From Marinobacter antarcticus (GTDB taxonomy: Bacteria; Pseudomonadota; Gammaproteobacteria; Pseudomonadales; Oleiphilaceae), in NCBI RefSeq assembly GCF_900142385.1, contig NZ_FRAQ01000002.1, positions 372,001 through 436,000 on the forward strand: a DNA stretch of 64,000 nt, given 5' to 3'. Position 1 is the stretch's first letter. Each line of letters opens with the position of its first letter. Both the position numbers and the translations under genes were made by a program. The notes beneath the pieces are model-generated. The model saw only the letters and a program-made list of their open reading frames with translations. It made no database searches and was not told the DNA's origin. Below are positions 35,050 to 43,450 of the stretch, piece after piece.

Positions 35050-36261
35050 ATGCCTGCCTACGAATATAAAGCCCTGGATGCAAGGGGCAAGCAGAAACAG
35101 GGTGTTGTAGAGGCTGATGCGCCCCGCGCAGTGCGCCAGCAGCTCCGGGAAAAAGGCCTTACACCACTTGCGGTTGAGCCTGCTGTTCAGAAGCCGAGCC
35201 GCAGCAACCCGCTTAGCGGACGTGGTTCTCTCACCTCCGCCGATCTTGCGCTGGTTACGCGCCAGCTGGCAACGTTGATTCAGTCTGGCATCCCTATTGA
35301 GCAGGCGCTCTCGGCAACCGCCCAGCAGACCTCCCGGCCTCGCACTCGCAGTATGTTGATCGCCATTCGAGCGAAGGTGATGGAAGGCTACACGCTGGCG
35401 GACAGCCTCGGCGAATTCCCCAAAGCTTTTCCTCGGCTGTACCGTTCAACTGTAGCGGCGGGCGAACATGCCGGGCACCTGGACCTGGTTCTGAACCGTT
35501 TGGCCGACTATACAGAGAGCCGACAGGAGTCACGGCAGAAGATCCAGCTTGCCGCGATCTACCCCATCATTCTGAGTTTTGTCGCGATCGCCATCGTGGT
35601 GTTCCTGTTGACTTACGTTGTACCCGACATCATTGATGTTTTCGTGAAGCAGGGACAGGAACTCCCGGCGTTGACTCAAGCCATGTTGGCGATGTCGGAA
35701 TTTCTTTCCAGTTACGGTGTCTACCTCTTTATTCTGCTGGTTGGCTGCCTGATGGCATTTCGTTTTGCGCTCACCAAGCCGGCTATCCGGCTGCGATTCC
35801 ATAAACGCCTGCTGCACCTGCCATTGTTTTCCGGAATGGTCCGGGGCATTAATACTGCCCGTTACGCCAGTACGTTGAGCATACTGACTACCAGTGGTGT
35901 TCCGCTGGTTGACGCCATGAGAATTGCCGGAGAGGTACTTTCCAATGACTATCTGCGCCAGGAACTCAGGGACGCCGCGCGTAAAGTCAGTGAAGGTGGC
36001 TCTTTGCACCGGGCACTGGATCAGTCCGGCTATTTTCCACCGATGATGCTACACATGATCGCCAGTGGAGAGGCTAGCGGGGAGCTGGACAGTATGCTGG
36101 AACGCACCGCAAGGATGCAGGAAAATACACTGCAATCGAAAATAGCCGCCATTGTCGGGCTTTTTGAGCCCATGATGCTGTTGATAATGGGGGTGGTGGT
36201 GCTGATTATTGTGATGGCCATCATGCTGCCCATACTGAACATGAGCAATCTGGTCGGTTAG
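35050..36261 (+). CDS. gspF: Type II secretion inner-membrane protein GspF
   Basis: A 403-residue polytopic platform protein with the family start M-P-A-Y-E-Y-K-A-L-D, two T2SSF cytoplasmic domains (about 70-195 and 270-395), and three membrane helices (near 170-195, 220-240 and 375-400). The conserved A-G-E-x-x-G-x-L and A-S-G-E-A-S-G-E-L-D segments are present in the two domains. It sits three bases after gspE, indicating tight coupling. It couples the GspE ATPase to pseudopilin assembly. Confidence 0.95.
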   Translation: MPAYEYKALDARGKQKQGVVEADAPRAVRQQLREKGLTPLAVEPAVQKPSRSNPLSGRGSLTSADLALVTRQLATLIQSGIPIEQALSATAQQTSRPRTRSMLIAIRAKVMEGYTLADSLGEFPKAFPRLYRSTVAAGEHAGHLDLVLNRLADYTESRQESRQKIQLAAIYPIILSFVAIAIVVFLLTYVVPDIIDVFVKQGQELPALTQAMLAMSEFLSSYGVYLFILLVGCLMAFRFALTKPAIRLRFHKRLLHLPLFSGMVRGINTARYASTLSILTTSGVPLVDAMRIAGEVLSNDYLRQELRDAARKVSEGGSLHRALDQSGYFPPMMLHMIASGEASGELDSMLERTARMQENTLQSKIAAIVGLFEPMMLLIMGVVVLIIVMAIMLPILNMSNLVG

Positions 36262-36304
36262 TATTTTGTGACAAAAGCCTTTCAAGCCAACAACGAGTGA
36301 CATA

Positions 36305-36757
36305 ATGACGATGAAAAACCTGAACACGCCGCAATCCAGCCGGGGCTTTACCCTGATCGAAATCATGGTTGTAATGGTGATTCTCGGCCTGTTGGTGGCC
36401 ATTGTGGCGCCGAATATCATGGGCCGGAGCGATCAGGCCAAGGTAACCGTGGCAGAAACCCAGCTCACCAACATTTCCAAGGCGCTGGATATCTACCGGC
36501 TGGACAACAGCCATTATCCCTCCACCCAGCAGGGCCTGGACGCATTAAAATCCCGCCCGACCGGCAGCCCCGAGCCGAAAAACTGGAACCCGGATGGATA
36601 TATGAAGACTATCCCGCAAGATCCCTGGGGCAGCGATTTCCAATACGTGAGTCCCGGCAGGGAAGGCCCTTACGACCTCTACTCCAAGGGTTCCGATGGT
36701 GAGGAAGGTGGCGAGGGCGATGCTGCAGACATCAGCCTCTGGACTATCGGCAACTGA
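36305..36757 (+). CDS. gspG: Major pseudopilin GspG
   Basis: A 150-residue type IV-like prepilin. The GspO cleavage site is G14|F15 with Glu at +5 (F-T-L-I-E), followed by a hydrophobic helix and the GspG-specific W-G-x-D-F-Q-Y-V-S-P-G-R-E-G-P-Y-D segment with calcium-loop acidic residues near the end. It forms the shaft of the pseudopilus. A 43-bp gap separates it from gspF, the largest in this run. Confidence 0.95.
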   Translation: MTMKNLNTPQSSRGFTLIEIMVVMVILGLLVAIVAPNIMGRSDQAKVTVAETQLTNISKALDIYRLDNSHYPSTQQGLDALKSRPTGSPEPKNWNPDGYMKTIPQDPWGSDFQYVSPGREGPYDLYSKGSDGEEGGEGDAADISLWTIGN

Positions 36758-36763
36758 TTTGTG

Positions 36764-37300
36764 ATGCGCGCGGGATCAGGGAGCAACAGCAACGGCTTCA
36801 CGCTAATTGAAATACTGGTTGTCCTGGTTCTGATCGGGCTGCTCGCGGCCCTGGCGGTATTCACCATGGGTGGGAACTCGCAGCAGCGGGAGCTGCAGAA
36901 CGAGGTGCGGGAATTGTATTTGCTGATGCAGACAGCATCGGATCAGGCGGTGCTCAATAACCTGGAGCTCGGGTTGCTGCTTGAAGAAAACGGGTATCGC
37001 TTTGTAGCCTTTCAGGATGAAACAGGCGACTGGAAAGGTTCGGGAGAGCGTATATTCCGGGCCAGGAAGTTTCCGGAATGGCTTGTTACCACCCGGTTCA
37101 TTGAAAGTGATGCCCCCCGCCTGGCTTCGACCGAAGACAAGCTCCGGCCGGATGTGGTGTTTTTCTCCAGCGGAGAAACCACGCCTTTTGAGCTGGAATT
37201 TACCGTTGGCAGTGAGACAGACTATACGCAGATCCTGGCATCGGATGGGGTCTCTCCAATCGAGTGGCGCCAGCCTGGTGATGAGGGAGACGACCAGTGA
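36764..37300 (+). CDS. gspH: Minor pseudopilin GspH
   Basis: A 178-residue prepilin with cleavage site G11|F12 and Glu at +5 (F-T-L-I-E), a hydrophobic N-terminal helix, and a beta-rich globular domain ending near the stop. The ATG at 36764 is preferred; a GTG directly before it (36761) is equally in frame. It sits in the standard order between gspG and gspI and overlaps the gspI start by four bases (GTGA). It belongs to the pseudopilus tip or shaft. Confidence 0.9.
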   Translation: MRAGSGSNSNGFTLIEILVVLVLIGLLAALAVFTMGGNSQQRELQNEVRELYLLMQTASDQAVLNNLELGLLLEENGYRFVAFQDETGDWKGSGERIFRARKFPEWLVTTRFIESDAPRLASTEDKLRPDVVFFSSGETTPFELEFTVGSETDYTQILASDGVSPIEWRQPGDEGDDQ

Positions 37301-37698
37301 GGCTGGAGAAACCCGAAAAATTGGCGAGATCAGCAAGAGGCTTCACGCTTATCGAGGTGATGGTCGCATTGCTGGTATTCGGGTTGATTGCAATGGCCGC
37401 AGCGGAGGTTGGCAGCCAGTATATCTCCAGTTACGAACGAATCCGCGACAAAACACTCGCGAGTTGGCTCGCCGATAATCGCATTAATGAAATCCGGCTG
37501 GAGAACAACCTGCCTAGCATCTCCGAGAACTCGAAAGATAAAGACTATGGTCCTTACCGTTGGCAAGTGACAACAAAAGTGTTGGCGACTGCCGAGCCTA
37601 AAATGCGGCGTGTGGAAGTCAAAGTGGCCCGTTACCGTGAGGGCCGTTCAAAACCGTACCCAGTGCACACGCTTTCCGCCTTCGTGGGTGAGAAATGA
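37297..37698 (+). CDS. gspI: Minor pseudopilin GspI
   Basis: A 133-residue prepilin with cleavage at G15|F16 and Glu at +5 (F-T-L-I-E-V-M-V-A-L-L), and the GspI-type N-E-I-R-L segment mid-protein. GTG start overlapping the gspH stop; its own stop overlaps the ATG of gspJ (ATGA). It forms part of the GspI-J-K tip complex. Confidence 0.92.
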   Translation: MRLEKPEKLARSARGFTLIEVMVALLVFGLIAMAAAEVGSQYISSYERIRDKTLASWLADNRINEIRLENNLPSISENSKDKDYGPYRWQVTTKVLATAEPKMRRVEVKVARYREGRSKPYPVHTLSAFVGEK

Positions 37699-38444
37699 GA
37701 GAAATGAAGGGCCAGCGGGGTTTTACGCTTCTTGAGGTGCTGGTCGCAATTACCATCACTGCGGTCATTGGTATTGGTGTGTGGCAGGTGTTGAGCGGCG
37801 TAATCCTGTCCCGTGATCGGGTTGATGAGCTTGCCGAACAATTTGACGGTCTGCAGCGGGCGATGCTCCTTCTCGAGCGGGACATCACCCAGATAGTCAA
37901 CCGGCCGGTCCGGGACATCTACGGTGATTTCAAACCTGCACTGACCAGTCGTGAAGATGATTTTGCCCTGTTGGTAACACGGCAGGGATGGCGTAATCCG
38001 CTGGGTATACGCCGGAGTAGCCTGCAACGGGTTGGCTGGGAATATACCGGCAGCGAACTGCGGCGCCGGTATTGGCCAACTCTGGATCAGGGCCAGGAGG
38101 ACAACAGTCAGGATCTGTTGCTGCTCGAGGGTGTTACTGCCTTTGATGTGCGGTTTCTCAATGAACAGAACAGCTGGGTGCCTGAATGGCCTTCTGATGA
38201 CGCAATGGCGTCACTGACCCCCGGCAGTCGCCCGGATATATCGTTTCCTTTGGGTATAGAGATCACGCTGGAGCACGAACTTTTTGGTGAGCTTGTGCGC
38301 ACTTTTGTATTGCCAGACTTTGATCCGTCGGGTGCTCAGGGCCTGGTGAACCAGCTGAACGAGGCCAGCAGCAAAACAGATGAAGAAGGTGCCAGCGCAG
38401 CCGACCAGGGCTCTGTTCAAGGCACAACAGGGCAGGGAGGCTAA
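37695..38444 (+). CDS. gspJ: Minor pseudopilin GspJ
   Basis: A 249-residue prepilin with cleavage at G9|F10 and Glu at +5 (F-T-L-L-E-V-L-V-A-I). The long globular domain is typical of GspJ, with L-L-E-R-D-I-T-Q early and V-R-F-L-N late, and the C-terminal tail is rich in Ser, Gln and Gly. It is translationally coupled to gspI by a 4-bp overlap. Tip-complex component. Confidence 0.92.
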   Translation: MREMKGQRGFTLLEVLVAITITAVIGIGVWQVLSGVILSRDRVDELAEQFDGLQRAMLLLERDITQIVNRPVRDIYGDFKPALTSREDDFALLVTRQGWRNPLGIRRSSLQRVGWEYTGSELRRRYWPTLDQGQEDNSQDLLLLEGVTAFDVRFLNEQNSWVPEWPSDDAMASLTPGSRPDISFPLGIEITLEHELFGELVRTFVLPDFDPSGAQGLVNQLNEASSKTDEEGASAADQGSVQGTTGQGG

Positions 38445-38450
38445 CTCGGT

Positions 38451-39461
38451 ATGATTCCCTACTCCTGTGGTTCGTGCCCGAAAAAACAGCAGGGTGTTGC
38501 GCTGATCATGGTGCTGCTCGCCATGGCGCTGATCGTTATGCTGGCATCCGGTATGACCCAGCAGCAAAGTATAAGAGTGTTCAAAGCCGGGCATTATCTG
38601 GCTCAGCAGCAGGGGCAGAGCATTGCTCTGGGCGCAGAAGCCTTTGCCCGCCAGATTCTGGTGCGGGATTTTGAAGAGGATAAAGAAGACAGCCTGATGG
38701 TCGACAGCCTCGATGAATTCTGGGCGATGAATGCAGCCATTTTACCTCTTGATGACAACGGTGTTGCAGAAGTTCAGATAGACGATCTGGGTGGGCGGAT
38801 AAACCTCAATGACCTGGTTTCTGCCACCGGCCAAGTGGACCCGGTCACCAAAGACCGTCTTGTTCGCTTGCTGATAGCACTCGGGATTACAGGTATTTCA
38901 GTAGATGCGTTGGTGGATTGGATTGACCCGAACGACGAAACCGTCAGCGCCTACGGTGCCGAAGACGGTCAGTACCTGATGGCAGAACCCGGGTTCCGGG
39001 CTGCGAATCAGCCCTTTGTCAGCGTATCGGAACTGCGACTGATTGAAGGCATGACCGAGGAAATTTACGTGGCGATGCGGCCTCATGTAACCACCTTGCC
39101 GGTTAGCGGAATCGGCATTAATGTAAACACGGCGACAGCGGAAGTGTTGATGTCATTGCATGAAGAGCTGACGACAGCTCAGGCTGCGTCTATTCTTGAA
39201 AGGCGCGAGGAAGAGCCGTTCGAGAACCTTCAGGACTTTCTGGCGCTCCCGGAGTTTGCAGGACTAGGCCTGAAGCCCGCAGGGCTAGTGTTGCAAACCC
39301 GTTTTTTTGAAGTTGTTTCACGGATTACCTACGATAACCGTGTTGTAAATATGGTGAGTACGGTTTTCCGCAATCAGGAAGGTAATGTCCGGACGGTTCA
39401 CAGGGATACTGGACAAAAGAATCGCATTACCAAAGAGCCCTATACCATCTCGGAAGGATAA
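38451..39461 (+). CDS. gspK: Minor pseudopilin GspK
   Basis: A 336-residue prepilin, by far the largest, as expected for GspK. The leader ends at G15 (Q-Q-G-V-A-L-I-M), and the residue at +5 is Met, not Glu; absence of the glutamate is a family trait that suits the tip position. The conserved D-D-L-x-G-R-I-N-L-N-D-L segment and two helix-hairpin-helix-like regions (I-N-V-N-T-A-T-A-E-V-L and N-L-Q-D-F) are visible. Confidence 0.93.
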   Translation: MIPYSCGSCPKKQQGVALIMVLLAMALIVMLASGMTQQQSIRVFKAGHYLAQQQGQSIALGAEAFARQILVRDFEEDKEDSLMVDSLDEFWAMNAAILPLDDNGVAEVQIDDLGGRINLNDLVSATGQVDPVTKDRLVRLLIALGITGISVDALVDWIDPNDETVSAYGAEDGQYLMAEPGFRAANQPFVSVSELRLIEGMTEEIYVAMRPHVTTLPVSGIGINVNTATAEVLMSLHEELTTAQAASILERREEEPFENLQDFLALPEFAGLGLKPAGLVLQTRFFEVVSRITYDNRVVNMVSTVFRNQEGNVRTVHRDTGQKNRITKEPYTISEG

Positions 39462-39463
39462 CC

Positions 39464-40768
39464 ATGTCTTATCGCCTTTACGTGCGACCCTCGTCTCCTG
39501 CTGCGGGGAACGGAGAAGACCCCGAAACCCGTTTATTTAACTGGGTGCTCTACGATGCCGGCGGTGACGCCCAGGCACAGGGCAGCAGCGATCTCCGGAG
39601 CACGATTGAACAGACGCTCAGCCAGAACGGGCTTGAGGATGTTTTACTGGTAGGCCTCATTCCGGGCGACGAGGCGCTGTTCTGCGTGGCTGATATCCCC
39701 GCGAAACAAAGTCGCTTCATCAACCAGGCCTTGCCTTATGCTGTTGAAGAGCAGATTGCACAGGATATTGACAGCGTTCACCTGGCGCTTGGCGCCCACA
39801 CTGCCGAGGGTTATCGGGTGGCGGCGATTGACCGCAGCCGGATGGAGCAATGGCTTGAGCTGTTCCGCGGCTGGTCACACACCAGGCTCGATGCTATCTA
39901 TCCTGACGCCTCGCTGCTTCCGGTGACAGAAGGCGGATGGTCAATTTGCCTGGATGGCGAGTCCGCTCTGATGGGAAGCGAACGGGGCGAGTGGCTGAGC
40001 ATGCGGTCCGCCAATCTGGGAATGTTCGCACACACACTGGCGATGCCTCCGTCAGAGGATGTCGTCGCTGAAGTACCCGTTGTGGTTTACGGCACTGAAA
40101 GGGAATTCGAAGAGCAGCAAGCACTACTTGGAGAGCTTATGGTGCCTGGCCGGCTTTCTGTTCGGCGAGAGTCGCTGGAATTAATGCCGCTGGAGTTGCT
40201 GGCCCACGCTCACCATCATCATCTTTGCCGCCCGATTAATCTGTGCCAGCGTGATTTCTCAGTCAAAGGCAGCACTGCAAACCCCCTGAAACCCTGGAAG
40301 CCACTGATTGCCGTAGCTGCTGTCTGGTTTGTGGTGCAGGTGACGCTGGAAGCCGGAATGGGCTTTTATTACCAGCAACAGGCAGAGGATTTGCAGCAGC
40401 AGGCAATGTCGGTTTACCGGGCGTCCTTTCCAGGCGATAGAAGAACCCATGCTGGCAACGTAAGGCGTGTCCTTGAAGGGCAGTTGCGTATGGCAGGCTC
40501 AGACGGCCCTGATGTGAGTTTTGTCACACTGATGAAGTACACGGGCCAGCAGTATTCAAAGGTGGCGAGCACTGGCTCAGTGACGTTTAACTCCATCAAT
40601 TACAGTCAGTCTCGTGGAGAGCTGGTGGTTGATGTACGTGCAGAAAGCTATGATCGCCTTAGCGCTTTACGCAACGGTCTCGCCGGCCAGGGGCTTGATG
40701 CCAAAATCGGCTCCGTGGTAAATGAACCCAGCGGCGCCCGTGGCCGCCTCACGGTATCCGGAGGGTAG
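39464..40768 (+). CDS. gspL: Type II secretion protein GspL
   Basis: A 434-residue bitopic protein. The N-terminal 270 residues form the actin-like cytoplasmic domain that binds GspE, with A-L-P-Y-A-V-E-E-Q near residue 90. A membrane helix lies at about 280-297, followed by a periplasmic coiled coil and ferredoxin-like domain. GAAGGA precedes the ATG two bases after gspK. Confidence 0.92.
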   Translation: MSYRLYVRPSSPAAGNGEDPETRLFNWVLYDAGGDAQAQGSSDLRSTIEQTLSQNGLEDVLLVGLIPGDEALFCVADIPAKQSRFINQALPYAVEEQIAQDIDSVHLALGAHTAEGYRVAAIDRSRMEQWLELFRGWSHTRLDAIYPDASLLPVTEGGWSICLDGESALMGSERGEWLSMRSANLGMFAHTLAMPPSEDVVAEVPVVVYGTEREFEEQQALLGELMVPGRLSVRRESLELMPLELLAHAHHHHLCRPINLCQRDFSVKGSTANPLKPWKPLIAVAAVWFVVQVTLEAGMGFYYQQQAEDLQQQAMSVYRASFPGDRRTHAGNVRRVLEGQLRMAGSDGPDVSFVTLMKYTGQQYSKVASTGSVTFNSINYSQSRGELVVDVRAESYDRLSALRNGLAGQGLDAKIGSVVNEPSGARGRLTVSGG

Positions 40769-40772
40769 GGCC

Positions 40773-41303
40773 ATGTTGACGAAACTAAAAGAGCAGCCAT
40801 CGGTTGGCAAACTGATTGCTCAGTATGATCAGCTTCCCAGGCGGGATCAGCAGGCACTTACGATGTTGGCTATTGCTGTGTTTCTTGGGATTCTCTATTT
40901 TGCGGTCTGGAGCCCGGTTGCGAGCTTTCACGATCAGGCTGCTGCGAGTAAGAAAAACGCCTCAGAACTTGTCGTCTGGTTGCAGTCAAACGAGCCGGCT
41001 ATCCGGCGCTTGGGTACCAATGGAGCTGGGGTGGCAGCTACATCAGCAGATGTCCCCGCTGATGGCCGCGCGCTGATGGGACTGGTGACTCGTTCTGCAA
41101 GGGAATCTGGCCTTACCCTGCAGCGTTTCGAGCCCAGCGGTGAGAGTGCCATCCGGGTGTGGCTCGAAGCTGTTCCCTATTCGGAGGTTGCAGCCTGGCT
41201 TGAAATGCTCAATGGTAAGCATGGTGTCGTGATTGACCAGGCCGCGCTTGATCGTGTTGGAGAGCCTGGTAGGGTCTCCGTTCGTTTAACATTGGCGATC
41301 TGA
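40773..41303 (+). CDS. gspM: Type II secretion protein GspM
   Basis: A 176-residue bitopic protein with a short cytoplasmic start, a membrane helix near residues 27-47 (L-T-M-L-A-I-A-V-F-L-G-I-L-Y-F) and a periplasmic ferredoxin-like domain. The family motif W-L-x-x-L-x3-x-G is visible as W-L-E-M-L-N-G-K-H-G. The ATG at 40773 has GGAGGG upstream. It ends the operon; no gspN or gspO is present. Confidence 0.9.
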   Translation: MLTKLKEQPSVGKLIAQYDQLPRRDQQALTMLAIAVFLGILYFAVWSPVASFHDQAAASKKNASELVVWLQSNEPAIRRLGTNGAGVAATSADVPADGRALMGLVTRSARESGLTLQRFEPSGESAIRVWLEAVPYSEVAAWLEMLNGKHGVVIDQAALDRVGEPGRVSVRLTLAI

Positions 41304-41358
41304 TTCCGAGTAACAGGGTTCCGGGGTTGTCTCTCCGGACAGATGCAGGAGAGGAAGC

Positions 41359-42015
41359 ATGAATAGCGATAACAAGCCCGAATCGGTTATTGTCCGCCTG
41401 GATGTCAGTGCTTTGAATGAAGCCAGATCGATTCTGTATGACGCGTATCGGGACGAACCAACGTTTCAATACTTGTTCAACCATCGTAAACCTGGCTATA
41501 ACCAGCGAGTCCGGGCTACCGTGCGTGAACTGGTTGATCTGTACTTTGATCTGGATCAGGAAGCGGTCGGTGTCATGGTCAATGATACGCTGGTTGCTGT
41601 GGCGTTCATCGGCGACCCGGATCTGCGCCTGAATCTGGCGGATCAGCTCAGCTGGCGGATCCGCATGGTGCTGACGGCAGGCTTTGCCTCTACCCGCCGC
41701 TATCTGGACTACCATGAGAAAATACGTGCAATGTTGCCCCAGCCACTGGCGCATCAGCTGCCGCTGATGGGAGTTAATCCCAAATACCAGAATCGCGGTT
41801 ATGGTCGGCTGCTGCTCAAGGCCGTTCAGAGGCTCTGTGCGGAGAACCCCCTTGGAACGGGTCTGGTTCTGGATACAGGTAACAACCGCTATCTGCCTTT
41901 TTACGAATCTGAAGGCTTTCGCAGCCTTGGGAAAATCAAACTTGGTGGTTTTGAGGATCACGTACTGTTCCGTGAAATCCATCCGGAAGCCAAGGTAACG
42001 GCCAATCAAAACTAA
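41359..42015 (+). CDS. GNAT-family acetyltransferase
   Basis: A 218-residue protein with the GNAT acetyl-CoA pyrophosphate loop Q-N-R-G-Y-G-R-L-L (about 146-154) preceded by the strand L-P-L-M-G-V-N-P, and a C-terminal F-Y-E-S-E-G-F motif. AGGAGAGG precedes the ATG. The substrate is unknown. It lies between gspM and glutathione reductase on the same strand with short gaps, so it may be transcribed with either. Confidence 0.85.
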   Translation: MNSDNKPESVIVRLDVSALNEARSILYDAYRDEPTFQYLFNHRKPGYNQRVRATVRELVDLYFDLDQEAVGVMVNDTLVAVAFIGDPDLRLNLADQLSWRIRMVLTAGFASTRRYLDYHEKIRAMLPQPLAHQLPLMGVNPKYQNRGYGRLLLKAVQRLCAENPLGTGLVLDTGNNRYLPFYESEGFRSLGKIKLGGFEDHVLFREIHPEAKVTANQN

Positions 42016-42041
42016 CGTTGTAACAAGCAACAGGAGACACT

Positions 42042-43403
42042 GTGTCTGACAGCCAGGATTATGATCTGATTGTTATTGGTGCCGGTTCCGGCGGCGTGCG
42101 CCTGGCGCGTATGTCAGCCGGGCGGGGTGCCCGGGTAGCGGTAGTCGAATCCCGCTATCTCGGCGGTACCTGTGTGAATGTTGGCTGCGTGCCCAAAAAA
42201 CTGTTTGTTTATGGGGCCCATGTCAGAGACGAACTGGAAGATGCAGCGGGTTATGGCTGGGATGTGCCAATGGACGGTGTCAGCTTCGACTGGCCCACGC
42301 TTGTTGCCAATAAAAACACCGAGATAGAGCGACTTAATGGCATTTATGGCCGCCTGCTTGAGAGCGCCGGCGTTACCATTATTGAAGGCACTGCATCCAT
42401 AAAGGATCCCAATACGGTTGTTGTGGGTGATAAGGAATACACAACGGCGCACATAACTGTGGCGACAGGTAGCTGGCCGGTGGTTCCGGACATTCCGGGT
42501 AAGGAATGTATCCTCACGTCGAACGAGATGTTTTATCTGCCGCAACTACCCAGGCAGGCGTTGGTCTGGGGAGGTGGCTACATCGCGGTTGAATTTGCAG
42601 GCATTCTGGCTGGCCTTGGTGTTGAGACCACGTTGCTTTATCGCGGCGATCTGTTCCTCCGCGGTTTTGATAACGATGTTCGTCGGTTTACCGAGCAGGA
42701 AATGCGCAAAAAAGGCGTCCGGCTTGAGTTCGGTGTAACGATTGAGTCTGTAGAAGCCGAGAACTCCCACTACCGGGTCAAACTCAGTAACGGAGACGTT
42801 ATGGAGACCGGGCTTGTTATGGCGGCAACAGGGAGAAGGGCGCTGGTAGACGGCCTGGGCCTGACCGAACTGGGTATCGAGCTTAATGCTTCCGGGCATG
42901 TGGTGGTGGATGATTATTTCCAGACTTCAGTACCTTCGGTAACGGCTCTTGGTGATGTTATCGGTACGCCACAACTTACACCGGTGGCGCTCGCGCAGGG
43001 GATGGTGCTTTCCCGCAGGTTGTTCGGGGATGGTGAGGGTGAGATGGATTACACCGCGATTCCTACAGCCGTTTTCTGTCAGCCCAATATTGGTACGGTG
43101 GGGCTAACGGAAGAAGAATCGCGGGAAGCAGGGTATGCCGTGAGAATCTACCGCTCTGAATTCCGGCCTATGAAGTATGTTCTCAGCGGGCGCGATGAAC
43201 GCTGCCTGATGAAGCTTGTCGTCGATGACGCAACGGATCGCGTGCTTGGCGCCCACATGGTCGGACCGGATGCCGGCGAAATCACTCAGGGGCTTGCTGT
43301 GGCAATCAAGGCCGGTGCAACCAAAGCTCAATTTGATTCAACCATGGGTATACACCCAACATCCGCCGAAGAATTTGTCACAATGCGAGAGCCGGTCGGC
43401 TGA
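42042..43403 (+). CDS. gor: Glutathione-disulfide reductase
   Basis: A 453-residue flavoprotein disulfide reductase. FAD site G-A-G-S-G-G (13-18), redox pair G-G-T-C-V-N-V-G-C (C44, C49), NADPH-site [10 protein letters not shown], and the C-terminal catalytic G-I-H-P-T-S-A-E-E (H438, E443). The S-G-G-V-R start and K-x-F-V-Y segment after the redox Cys fit glutathione reductase rather than lipoamide dehydrogenase or trypanothione-like enzymes. It regenerates GSH in the cytoplasm. GTG start with AGGAGA upstream. Confidence 0.93.
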   Translation: MSDSQDYDLIVIGAGSGGVRLARMSAGRGARVAVVESRYLGGTCVNVGCVPKKLFVYGAHVRDELEDAAGYGWDVPMDGVSFDWPTLVANKNTEIERLNGIYGRLLESAGVTIIEGTASIKDPNTVVVGDKEYTTAHITVATGSWPVVPDIPGKECILTSNEMFYLPQLPRQALVWGGGYIAVEFAGILAGLGVETTLLYRGDLFLRGFDNDVRRFTEQEMRKKGVRLEFGVTIESVEAENSHYRVKLSNGDVMETGLVMAATGRRALVDGLGLTELGIELNASGHVVVDDYFQTSVPSVTALGDVIGTPQLTPVALAQGMVLSRRLFGDGEGEMDYTAIPTAVFCQPNIGTVGLTEEESREAGYAVRIYRSEFRPMKYVLSGRDERCLMKLVVDDATDRVLGAHMVGPDAGEITQGLAVAIKAGATKAQFDSTMGIHPTSAEEFVTMREPVG

Positions 43404-43412
43404 TCTGAACAG

Positions 43413-43438
43413 GGGCCCAAGGAAGGGCTCAGCTTTCT
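43413..43438 (+). terminator. Weak terminator after gor
   Basis: GGGCCC (43413-43418) can pair with GGGCTC (43425-43430) across a 6-base loop with one G-U wobble, followed by AGCTTTCTAT. The U-tract is poor, so this is only a possible terminator. It lies between convergent gor and the histidine kinase gene. Confidence 0.3.
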
Positions 43439-43450
43439 ATCGGCCCTCTA

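Noticed and set aside
41322..41343. TCCGG/CCGGA stem after gspM
   Set aside because: Five-base arms with a long loop and no U-tract; not convincing as a terminator.
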